In this document: positions 22,663 to 32,641 of the stretch, one piece after another | Position numbering within the stretch: position 1 is the first letter of the stretch | How the letters are laid out: each line of letters begins with the position of its first letter | Source: Cordilura impudica | Taxonomy: Eukaryota > Arthropoda > Insecta > Diptera > Scathophagidae | Reading direction: 5' to 3' | Length of the DNA stretch: 64,000 nucleotides | Assembly: GCA_963682025.1 (NCBI GenBank) | Contig: OY821519.1 | Coordinates: 188,541,253 to 188,605,252, forward strand | Notes under the pieces: model-generated | Database searches by the model: none | What the model saw: the letters and a program-made list of their open reading frames with translations, nothing else | Told to the model about the DNA's origin: nothing | Position numbers and translations under genes: made by a program

Positions 22663-24196
22663 CACATTGGTCATAATCGTGGAAAACTTGGCATTAGTAT
22701 GAAGGAAGAATCCAATGTACATAAAACTTACACCCCTATAGTTTTTGGGGTCGCTGATTTCAAATTTGAAGTCAGATTTTTAAAAAACAAAATGGCGGAC
22801 CCAATGTGGGGGACATTTTTTTAAAAAGCTGATAAACTTCAATACAAATGAAAAAGAGGAACTTAAATGCTTATAAGTAAAACAAATGAATTTTAATATC
22901 AGCACATTTTTATTTATTACTATCAAAGTCTTTATATTCTTCTTCTGATTCAGATTCAGAATCAGATTCCAATTTTGTTTCGGAGTTTTTGTCATCAGTT
23001 GTGTTCATTAATAGTGACAATACTTCCTGTGGGAGTGTTTGTTTATTTTTGTGGCAAGAAGAAGAATCTAATGTGCGATGGAAAACATCTGCAAGATTGT
23101 GTTGACGATTATCTCTCCTTGCGTGATTCAGCCTGTCTGATTTGTAGAGTCTATGGCTCGACTCAGAAGCCTCCTCATTTAAAACTCTTAAGGGAAGCTC
23201 TGCAATTTCCATTATTTGCTTTGCATGCACAAGCACTTTGTGCACTGTGGGCGTCATAGGTAACCAAGGATATTTTTCATGTATCATGTTGCCAGTTTGA
23301 AAACAAATTATAGAATTTTTCAAAATAGAAAAAACGTCGCTTGCACAAATCAAAATTCTATGTCAATAACGGTAATCAAGCTTTAAATACATTGTTTTGT
23401 TTTGCTTCCTTTGACGTTTCCACTTTTCGTAAAAATCATGATATAAAATACATTTTACATACATCAAACGTAGTCGTCTTTGGAAACTACACATGAAACA
23501 TTCGAAAAGCATGAAAATTAACGACATGGGGTACCTTCTGAAGATATTGCCCGATCTGGTCGTTTTTACATGAGTTTTTGATGAACAATTTTAAAAACCG
23601 GTAAAAAATTTTGTAGCGGTCTGCATACAAAAAAAACACGAAAAAAGTATTGGAAAAAAATTAGCAGTCTCAAAAAATCCCCTTTGCGGGAAAAAAGGGG
23701 AATAGGCTATGGTAATTTAGAAGGGGGAACACTACTCCTCCTCGTAGAGGTAATAATTTGGTGTGCCTAGGTGATCCAATACAAGTATAGCTCCAATAAA
23801 CATTAACGGTTTATTTATTGGTATTAATTTTAAAGCTTCTCTAAAAAGCCATTATTTTCTTAATAGAAGAAAAAAATATATGTTTCCCCCATACACACCA
23901 TGAAAGTAGAAGCTTTGAACTTTATTATTAAAAAAAAAATTATATTTTTATTGAAAAACAAAAAAGTTACAGTAACTCAAACTTAGGCAATTTTTGTCTG
24001 CAACAAATACAAAAATACATGCTTAATGCAAATGGCGACATTGAAAGGCTATAACTTCACTATAAAAGCAGCTAGATCAAATTTTTTCTCGGCTTAGTTC
24101 GAGTTTTGTCTTTTTCCCCAAATAATAAAAAAAGTCAATTTGCACAACTTTTTTTTGGACTTAATGCCAAAAAAAATCCAAAATATGACCAATGTG
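22663..24196 (-). mobile_element. Transib-like deletion derivative with TSD CACTG
   Basis: The ends are inverted. The left end is CACATTGGTCATA and the right end is the complement of CACATTGGTCATA, each followed after about 12 bases by TTGGCATTA. The 5-bp sequence CACTG flanks both sides (22658-22662 and 24197-24201). That is the size and GC-rich character expected for Transib target duplications. The heptamer is CACATTG and not the usual CACAATG or CACAGTG. At about 1.53 kb it is shorter than an autonomous element and only the transposase C-terminus is left. Confidence 0.75.
22917..23353 (-). pseudogene. RAG1-like Transib transposase, C-terminal remnant
   Basis: The minus frame encodes a Transib/RAG1-type C-terminal region. 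The order is PWLPMTPTVHKVLVHA, then LPLRVLNEEASESSHRLYK, then an Asp/Glu/Ser-rich tail ending at 22917. The NEEASE block aligns with the SEEAQE block of the two other copies in this window and by inference with the neighbourhood of the third catalytic residue (Glu) of RAG1. The first two catalytic Asp regions are missing. The start Met at 23353 is unlikely to be a real start. It lies inside the element with CACATTG ends, in the minus orientation. Confidence 0.75.
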
Positions 24197-24540
24197 CACT
24201 GTATAGTATTTTGTAGTTTCTTGGAATACTTTATTAATATTCATGTTTTTATTTTGAAGTTATTTTGGGAAAATCACACGAAGAAAAAATAATGAGACCA
24301 TATTAATAAATAACTTCCTTTGTTATTTGTTATGGTTTATCACTTCAATTAAAATAAGAATTGTCTACAATGGTTGAATGCCAAACTCGTACACCAACCA
24401 TCTCTTAATTCCAGCATACCTGCAAGTGAAACATATAAAGTCTGTTTGTGGGTCTTATAGTGCATTATAATTTCCAAATCAATCAAATACAAAAACAGAA
24501 ATTAATTAAACTACGCTGTAATTAAGTTTAATAGTTAAAA

Positions 24541-27131
24541 ATGCTGAGGCAAGGTGAATTGAATGTTTTGCATCTTAACGCTCAAAGTCTTGTACCTCGC
24601 AATAATTCCACTAAGTTTGATGAAATTCACCATATGATGGAAAATTGTTCTGTTCATGCTTCTGGTATTTCTAAAACTTGGTACAATGACAGTGTTTCAA
24701 ATAATGCAGTTCGCATTTCGGGGTTTAAAATTTGCCGTAACGATCGTATTCACTTCTAGAGGGGGAGTTGCCTGTTTGTGTGTTCGTGAAAGCCTTAAGA
24801 CAAGGATGGTTTATGATGGTAATGATCAGAATGACGATAGGGTGGAAGCATTGTTTGTAGAAGTTGTCTTGCATAACAACATAACAATGTTGTCAGGTGT
24901 CTTTTATCTTCCAAGTGGGGAATTTTTATGCTGTGAAAATTTGATAATAGATTTTCATCAAGATGTGGCAATATATTGATTATGGGAGATTTCAATACAA
25001 ATATGATTACATAAGGGAATTTGGTAAGGAAATTTTGTCGGCAATTTTCTTTGTCTGTGGTACATAACTCTAGGCCAACTCATTTTTGCCCAAGGAGTGG
25101 TGCTATTTCGCTAATAGACTATTTTCTAGTTTCAAATATGGATTTAGTAACGGGTGTTAACCAGTTTAAGATCCCAGCGCTTAATTTTTTTCATGGCTTG
25201 ATACAGATATCATACAATCTATCTGGTTCTAGTAGTTTGTGTGAGTTTTTTTTATAGGGATTATGAATATTTAAATGCAGAATAATATCTCACGCAACTT
25301 CTATCGGTGGATTTTTTTTCATTTTTTAATAATGATGAAAAGTAAAGTAAGATGTAAAGCAAAATTTTTTAAATTCCCGTTACGTCGATTTGTCAAACGT
25401 AATGACAACGAGTGGATGAATGACTCCCGAATTTTTCGTGCTAAACACAATAGGAATATGTCATATCGTATTTAACAGATGAGCATTTTAGAATTTTTTG
25501 CGTTCACAATAAAGTGAAATCGATTATACGAAAGGTTCGTAAGGAAACGTGTTTATGATTTTTTGGTAGTTGTGATCAGAGCAGTAAGTTAAGGTCAGTT
25601 GGTGTTCTTAATGATAATAGCATACCGTTCTCGATGTATCTGGATCTGGATGAATTCAATTAATTTTTCTAGTATGCCGCGGTTAAGGTCGGAGAATACT
25701 GCGTTCAACCCGATGTCCTTATCCCATGTCGATGGGTTTTTCTTTTAATAGTGTGACTCAAATGGAAGTTTTTGATGCAATGAGCCAGATAAAATCTAAA
25801 GCTATTTCCCAGCAATTTCGGCTCAATTTACACTCCTTATAAATTCAATTATCACCACTTCAAGTGTTCCAAGGATTTGGAAGATGGAAAAATTGTCGCG
25901 ATTCCTAAATTGAATCTCCTATGGTAATTTCTGATTTTCGTCCAATAAGTATCCTTCCAGTGTTTTCGGGAATTTTACTTAGGAAACAACTGTTGTCATA
26001 TTTGAACAATTCTGGTCTAATATGTGATTTTCAAGCTGGCTTTCGCAAGGTTTATAATACAACGGGGGTTCCGTTGGATATTACTGAGACTATTAGGTTG
26101 AATTTAGATAGAGGCAATATATGTGCTCTAATTTTTTGAACTTTCCCAAACCGTTTGATTCAATAAGTCGCAAAAGTTTAGTAGCTCATATAGTTGCGAG
26201 CTGATATGATCTTTTCTATCTGATCGTCGTCAATTTCTACAAGTGGGTTCGGTTTTTTTGGAAATTAGTAGAGGCATTCCTCAAGGGACAATTTTAGGAC
26301 CGCTAATGTTTTTATTGTATATTAATGAAATATTTCGAGCTTTATCATTCTTAACATGCTATACTTATGCTGATGATTTACATTTTCTAGCAACTTCGGA
26401 GTTATCTAATTTTCAGAATTTTGAAGATCTTATTAATAGGGATTTTGAGCACATTGTGGAATAGTGGAATAGTTAGAATTTCTTAGGGCTGAATCCTTTA
26501 AACTGCAAGGTAATGCTATTTTCGAAGCACCTTAGTACAAATATAATATGTAATATATCTTGCTACGTAATGAGCTACTGGAAGTTGTTTGTCAATATAA
26601 AACGCTAGGTCTCATTCTTGACAATAATCTTTTATTTGATCAACATGTGAGTTTTGTAATAACAAGAGTTTCCTGGTGCATTTATGACCTTCATGTTGGA
26701 GAAAGTGTTACTGAATTTCGTAAAAGAGTATTGGGATGTGATTTTGGTCAATATATTGATTTAAGGTAGTTGATATTCTTTCTTAAAACTGTGAAACATG
26801 GTAATCCTCCATACTTGGTCAAAAAATCAATTTCTCATCTTTAGTAGAACGCACACTTTAATTTGTCCCAGGCACACATTCCTTTTCATGCGTCGATCTT
26901 TTTGTGTAAAAATAACCCGGTTGTGGAATTCTTTGATTCCTTATCAGGATCGAAGTTTTTCCACTATTACTGGCTGTAGCTACCAACTCTTCGTGGTTGA
27001 GTAGTGAATAATGTTAGGTTTGTGCAAATAATAAGGTGCAATTAATTTTCTGGGGTTTTTATATAAACTATTGTTAATTAATATTGGTTAAGATATTGAG
27101 GAACTATTGTGTTGTAGGTTTGCCAATTTTT
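24541..27131 (+). pseudogene. Non-LTR retrotransposon (jockey/CR1-like) remnant
   Basis: Fragments of an endonuclease/reverse transcriptase polyprotein in order. The endonuclease start is LNVLHLNAQSLVPRN (about 24560) with SGISKTWY. A weak RLIDYF-like block is near 25100. The RT begins with SDFRPISILPVFSGI (about 25930) and continues with DFQAGFRK, GIPQGTILGPLMFLLYINE (about 26270-26330) and YTYADDLHF (catalytic Asp pair, about 26360). It has many stops and frameshifts. The last ~140 bp (CTGTAGCTACCAACTCTTCG onward) match 45135-45300, where the same 3' UTR ends in an (AAATA)n tail. That tail is absent here. Confidence 0.85.
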
Positions 27132-28550
27132 TATGGTTACCGATTTTAAAGTTATGTTATTCAAAAAATTGCGACTCTATTTCACTATATCACAGCGAAC
27201 AGGGTGTTCGAAAATGGACTTTCTCAGTATTTTGCTAAAATTAAAAATTTCTTTGTAAATTTTAATTTTTAAATGACGGTAACTTTTTTGTTTTAAAAGA
27301 TTTTAAAGTAAAATAAATTTTGTATAATTTTGTAACTTCTAAGCTATTAATGTTACAAATATAAAGTCACTGAGCCGTTTAGAAAATTAAAAAAAAAATT
27401 TAAAAAGGTCAAAACTTCCCGAAAATCCCCTACTTCATAAAAAATCTTGCACTCTTCTGTAGTCCGAACTTCCCATACACTCCTATACCCCATTGTATAC
27501 CCGCCAGTTTCCGCCTGTGTGCACCAGAACAATTTTTCTGACCCAAGGTCAGATATTTTGTGCAAAATTTATTAATACAAAAGTTTTCCACTATGTGGTT
27601 AGGGTATAATGAGTTTGCCCTGATGTTTGTAACTACCAAAAATATTGGACCTATATCCATCTTTTATTATACGGATCGACTCAATATCACTTTCTGAGTC
27701 GATTTAACGATGTCCGTCCGTCAGTCTGTGTGTTATGAATATAAAAGTTGGTCGTACCGGTGTATTTTTTGATTATTTGTTTTTTATACTGACAGAAAAA
27801 GGAAACGGTAGAGTTGACACGAGTTGTTATATACTTATAAAAAAAGGATTGAGACATAATGCGCTTAATTGTTAAATTATATGAATGGGTCAAATCTTTT
27901 TTATTTTGACAGGTACATTTACATAGGTTTTCTTCAAAAACATTAATAGTTGTAACTTGACTTTTATAATTTAAATACTTGACAAAATGGGAAAAAAAAT
28001 TAAATAACAGGTAAATGGTAAAAAACTATTGCGACACACCCTTTTAAGATATGAACACGTATGCTCCACCTTTTAAAAGGGGTTAGGGTCTGGGTTTTTT
28101 ATTCTTCAAAAAGTGGTAATAAAAGATAAATTGTATTTCACATAATTGCAAGAAAGAGTATTTATAATAACTAGCAGATTCCAGCGCTCGAAATTCGAGT
28201 GGAATTTCTAGGCAGCTTTATTTTTCAACTTAGCCAATTCACAAACCAACACTTTTATGGTTTATTATTATTGTGAATGAAGATAACAAAGTTATTAACA
28301 AACACATTAAAAAATTTAATGAAACATAGCATAGCATATGTATAATTTAAAATAATTTAAAATTTAAAATAAAGCAAAAAATTTAAAAATCTGTAAATCT
28401 GCGAAACGGCTAAAAAAAATACCTTTCAAATAATATACGTTTGGTCAAAATCGGGATAAAACGGTAGAACAAAGCATCGGTCACAATAAATCGCCTAGCC
28501 TATTAATACTATATATGTTTCCACAATTTTTATTCATTACAGTTTGAACA
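27132..28550. other. AT-rich, one repeat fragment, no gene
   Basis: Apart from a mini-me-like fragment (27589-27733) I see no motif. An open frame pair at 27353-27660 (minus) overlaps the end of that fragment and looks incidental. I searched for a Transib-type left end (CACAGTG) that would match the element remnant starting at 28551 and found none. Confidence 0.4.
27589..27733 (+). mobile_element. Mini-me-like repeat, copy E (5' fragment)
   Basis: Only the first ~145 bp of the family are present: CCACTATGTGGTTAGGGTATAATG, then the GTCCGTCCGTCAGTCTGTGTG run, after which similarity stops. The outermost TTATACCCTATA is also missing. Confidence 0.75.
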
Positions 28551-30126
28551 ATGGCTAAATATTGTTATAGAGATCTCGTAGACGATATAATTTTGCACAT
28601 ACAGAACAACCATTTCTTTAATAATTGTGACCTGCAAGAAATTGAAATACACAAAGAAAAAATTACAACTTTTGCATCAAATTTGAAAAAACGGTACATT
28701 GAATGCTCTCATAGCACGGCAAAGATGTACAAACGTCACCAAGACTGGTTATTAAAGGAACTTATTTTATTTCATCTACAACTGCCAACGAAAGTGGGAA
28801 AAAGGGTCAACCAGCAAAACCAATTGATGGATGTAGTGAAAGATCTCGAAGGCGCAAGCTGGAGAATATCAATGAAGAAATTTCTCAAAGAATTATTAAG
28901 GATTCAATTTTGCATCAAATTCAACCAACACAAAATAAGAAAAATAAAATTGAAAAAATAGTAGAAGCGAGCCCAAGGCGCACAAAGAGGATTTTGAAAA
29001 GCATTCCTACACCAATTGAATATAAGAAATTTACTCCAGAAGAAGCGTTCGCCCTATATTTAGATTTGAAGTTGACCAAAAATCAATATAAGGAATTGCG
29101 GAAGCGAACCAATGAAATGAATTGTGGGATTTGTCCAGACCATCGAGATTTATTTTCTGCCAAAAAAGAATGCTTACCTTCACAATCTGCTATTAGTGTC
29201 ACTTCAGTTCAGTTTAAAATAAATTTGAAATTGCAGCATTACTTTAATTTCTAAATGGGGATGTGATGGATCCTCTGGTCAGAAACAATACAAGCAATTT
29301 AATGCCGAAAATTATTTATGGTATCTTTCGTTCCATTGCGCTTAACAAAAATTTATAGCGACTTAGAGCCGTCAACTAGAAGAGCAACAGAAATTCATGT
29401 ATGGAAAAATGAAATTTCAAGGAAGCCTACGAATGTGGAATGTCCCCTCTTCATGCTAGAATTCGTTTTAAGGAGCATATTCTTAAATTGGATTATGATT
29501 TGGAATTTGGTCCGTTAGGCGAAACAGTGAGAAAAAACAAAGAAAATGAAGAAAAAAGAACAATATATACAGCTAGGCCTCATAATCAACCAACCAAAAC
29601 AGGGAGAAGGAAACTCAATTAATGGAAATACTGCAAGGAGATTTTTTTCCGATCCAGAAACTGCAGCATCTATCACAGGGGTAGATCATGAATTAATATG
29701 ACGATTCAAAATCAAATTAAAAGTTCTAGCATGCAGCAGAAAGATAAATCCATAAAAATTTGGAGAGTACGCCAATAAAACGGCTATACTTTAATGAAAA
29801 ATACTCTTGGAGGTATATGCCATCCAAAGTTCATAAACTTTTGTACCATGGGGAACAAATAATTCAAAACAATATGCTACCGATAGGAAATCTATCTGAA
29901 GAAGCGCAAGAAGAAAGGAACAAAGACTACAGATTCCTTCGCGAGCACAACACAAGAAAAATGTCCAGATGTTGCACTAATATTGTTGTGCACTTCATAT
30001 CCATGTATATCCAACATTCGACAAAAATGGAAAATTACCTCTAATGAATTAGACGAAGAAGCTAAACAACTTCTAGAAGATGAAAATCAAGGCTATTTAG
30101 AAGAAATATTTACTAAAATTGTTTGA
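28551..30126 (+). pseudogene. RAG1-like Transib transposase, copy with mutated catalytic Asp
   Basis: Nearly the whole transposase can be followed in changing frames. The N-terminus is MAKYCYRDLVDDIIL (28551). PRRTKRILKSIPTP is at about 28975. LISKWGCDGSSGQ is at about 29250-29285 and holds the first catalytic Asp. CPLFMLEF/SPLHARIRF is at about 29440. SINGNTARRFFSDPE is at about 29615-29665. PSKVHKLLYHGEQII is at about 29820. LSEEAQEERNKDYRFLRE, with the expected catalytic Glu, is at about 29890-29945. The end is at the stop 30124-30126 after LEEIFTKIV. In the second-Asp block the sister copy at 33.4 kb has SNDGNTSRRFF, while here Asn stands in place of Asp. Stops and frameshifts also inactivate it. 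A possible right end is at 32144-32150. Confidence 0.85.
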
Positions 30127-30223
30127 TTTAAAGTAGTTTTTCAGTACACTAACAATAAGTTATACTCTTTTTTATATACTATGTAGTTAACAATTTTTCT
30201 TGATTTAAATTTACGTATTTTAT

Positions 30224-30296
30224 AAATTTACAATAAAAATTGATATAGAAATATTTAAAATGACAACAAAACTTCTCTATCTTGAACCAATATCAG
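30224..30296 (+). repeat. Left copy of a long direct repeat flanking a retrotransposon
   Basis: AAATTTACAATAAAAATTG through CTTGAACCAATATCAG occurs here and again at 31627-31742, on either side of a non-LTR remnant. This copy lacks about 43 bp (an AT-rich segment ending in TTTTTCATGG) present in the other. Confidence 0.8.
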
Positions 30297-31626
30297 TAAT
30301 TCCAGCTTACAAAACAGAAATTCTTCACGTTTGCAGAAAAAGAGGTTGTAATGCTGATATATGTTGTATCAGAAATGCTAATATTCAACTTTTAGAACAA
30401 ATGAGGATTTTAAGCATTCAATTTACTAAAAATTTACTCTGGAATCATCATGTTAACTTTTTGTCTACAAAATTAAGCAAAATAAATAATCTTATATTAA
30501 TTTGTTCTCGTAACAATGGGCCTCACATCGAGACTGGCTTAGATATTTGCCGTTCGTTGACAACTGGTGTCCTTCTTCATGGAATTACTGTTTATGGTTT
30601 GACCTCTAAAAAAACATTACAAAGCTCGATACCTTAATAAACAACTGCTTTAGGACGGCAACAGGTCTTCTAAGGCCAACACCCATCGTGTCTCTTAGAA
30701 ATGAGGCAAAATACACTGAATCTCTTAGAGAAAACTGCAGTCAACATGGCATCTAAATCCATAACTATACCATATGAAGGGCTTCATCAAACATTCTGAA
30801 AATATCTTGATAATCCACAACATAACACACCATCTTCCATCAAATATATTAATTTTCTCTTTCATAAAAACAACATTTCATTACCACCAAAACCCTCACC
30901 TAATATAAATTCGGGCGCAATGATCAAAATAGATGACAGCTTACGAAAATATAAAAAAGATGAAACCAATCCAACCCTCTTCAAAAGATTATTGGCGGAA
31001 AAAAATACGCATTTTTCTCCAAACGTTATATTATACACAGATGGATCTTTTCACTGTGGTACTACAACTTTTGCTATGATGATATTCTTTACCCGAATTC
31101 TAACTTTTCTATTTCGCTGCTTTGGATACCCTCTCACATCGGGATTCAAGGAAACGAAAAAGCAGATTTCGAGGCAAAGGATGCACTTAACCTACCTGAT
31201 ATTACGGAAATACCTTGCTTCCCAAGAATTATTATGAACCCATACTTGATGAATCAAAGGGAAAATAATGAAACAACTCAGAGGCCTAGATACAACAACA
31301 ATTTCAGTAGATCCAATGTATTACGATGGCACGTCTTAGAGTTGGTAAATCATTATTCAATACCAAACATTATTACGACAGAACAGACCCCCCAACATGT
31401 ATTTTCTGCAATGTAGTTCTTACAATTCCTCACATCTTTTCTGAATGTCCAGAATTCCGTATTGATGTACCATTCAATAAAAAATTCATATATAACAATG
31501 TAAATAATTTCTTAATTTGTAAATGTTTCCATTCGTTCAAATTCGTGCGCATATGGTCTAGTTACCCGGCGCCTTTAATTTATATTTTATAAATTTATTT
31601 GTAAAATATTTTCTAAATAAATAAAT
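30297..31626 (+). pseudogene. Non-LTR retrotransposon 3' part with RNase H-like motif
   Basis: Fragments of an I/R1/Loa-like element. LEQMRILSIQFTKNLLWNHH (end of the RT/thumb region) is at about 30390-30450. An RNase H start, ILYTDGSFHCG, is at about 31030-31062, where the Asp of YTDGS is a catalytic residue. LWIPSHIGIQGNEKAD-like sequence is at about 31115-31160. LRVGKSLFNT is at about 31340, followed by CIFCNVVLTIPHIFSECPEF, the C-terminal zinc-knuckle-type motif. It ends in an (ATAA)n tail at about 31610-31628. It is 5'-truncated and carries stops and frameshifts. It lies between 73-116 bp direct repeats and inside the 3' non-coding part of the preceding Transib remnant. Confidence 0.8.
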
Positions 31627-31742
31627 AAATTTACAATAAAAATTGATATAGAAATATTTAAAATGACAATAAAAAAATTTTTAACTAAAGTAAAAACATA
31701 CGACTTTTTCATGGAAACTTCTCTATCTTGAACCAATATCAG
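31627..31742 (+). repeat. Right copy of the long direct repeat
   Basis: This copy has the same start and end as 30224-30296 but carries the extra ~43 bp in the middle. If it is a target duplication, then either it is unusually long for a non-LTR element or part of the left copy was lost. Confidence 0.8.
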
Positions 31743-32143
31743 GTAACTTTTACGTTCGCTGCTTAATAAAGTAAATTTTAATTCGTGTTATTTAAAAAAA
31801 AAGCCATCCTTTGGCCCTTGTGAACATTAGGACTAAAAAGTTTACGGAGGCCAAAGTTTAGCATTTTCTGACAAAATTTAACTTACAAAGTTTTTAAAAA
31901 GTATTAGTTGTAAAATTAACTGAAAAATAACCTTTCAACACCTCACTTTTATACTAAAATTCGACTAAAAATTAAAATGAATTTTAAACCCTCAATACCT
32001 TTTTTTATTATCAGTCGATATTTACGTTTTATAAGAAAAATTAAAGGCTGAAGTCCCACATACCAAACAAAAAAAAAACGCATATCAAACTTCCAATCCA
32101 ATTAAAAGTTATGGATTTTTGGCCGCCTTCTCGTGAAATAGTC
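31743..32143. other. Non-coding, probably Transib 3' region
   Basis: No coding motif is seen. The stretch lies between the retrotransposon insertion and a CACTGTG motif, so by position it would be the 3' non-coding part of the Transib remnant of 28.5-30.1 kb. That assignment is inference. Confidence 0.35.
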
Positions 32144-32150
32144 CACTGTG
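32113..32150 (-). repeat. Candidate right terminal repeat of the second Transib
   Basis: On the minus strand from 32150 the sequence starts CACAGTG, then GACTATTT. An A-rich block CAAAAATCC begins 22 bases after the heptamer. The element at 32642 begins CACAGTGG then CGCCATTT, so the two ends resemble each other. No matching left end was found near 28 kb, so this is tentative. Confidence 0.4.
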
Positions 32151-32259
32151 AAGCAGTTTTTTTTTTTATTTTTTAATAAATAAATAAATAAATTGAAAAA
32201 AATAAATAAAAATTGGTTTGCAATAAATGACTTATAATTAATAATTTGTCCTTGTCTTT

Positions 32260-32636
32260 GGAATCAAAAGCTCGGTTCAATATTTTCCCATTCTGCAAGA
32301 ACTCGCCGCAACTCTGGTTTTAAGAAAATATGCTGTGTTTTCACTTTTTAACTAGGTAATGTCGTTAGTTTACGAATCGTATTCATAATATGTGGACAGT
32401 TACACAATAACCACGACTTAACAATATGCGACTTATACTTGGGATCGTTGGCCTGGTGGAAGTGGTAGTTTTTACTTGGACCCAGTTTTTCCTTGAAGCT
32501 GGGCAAATTGGTTTTTAAAATGTCTAAATATACTCTCTGTCCATTATCCGTTCTATGTAATGCAGACATGCAGGATCCACCACCGTGTTTCACTGTTAAC
32601 TCTACATGTTTAGAATCCCATCATTTGCCATACACA
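32260..32636 (-). pseudogene. Tc1-like transposase, C-terminal half (target of Transib insertion)
   Basis: On the minus strand RVYGK, then DSKHVELTVKHGGGSCM, then NLPSFKEKLGPSKNYHFHQA and NDPKYKSHIVKSWLL read as the middle of a Tc1-type transposase. In the family the block QQDNDPKH carries the second catalytic Asp. Here it reads QANDPKY, so that Asp is replaced. The frame stops at 32348, and weak similarity continues (ELRRVLAEWENI). The N-terminal side is interrupted by the 2.9-kb Transib and resumes beyond 35557. Confidence 0.75.
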
Positions 32637-32641
32637 CGGCG
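32637..32641. repeat. Transib target duplication, left copy
   Basis: CGGCG here and again at 35553-35557, immediately outside the inverted CACAGTG ends. It is five bases and fully GC, as expected for this superfamily. Confidence 0.9.

Noticed and set aside
27192..27198. CACAGCG as a possible left end of the second Transib
   Set aside because: The bases after it do not resemble the right-end candidate, and no 5-bp duplication can be matched.
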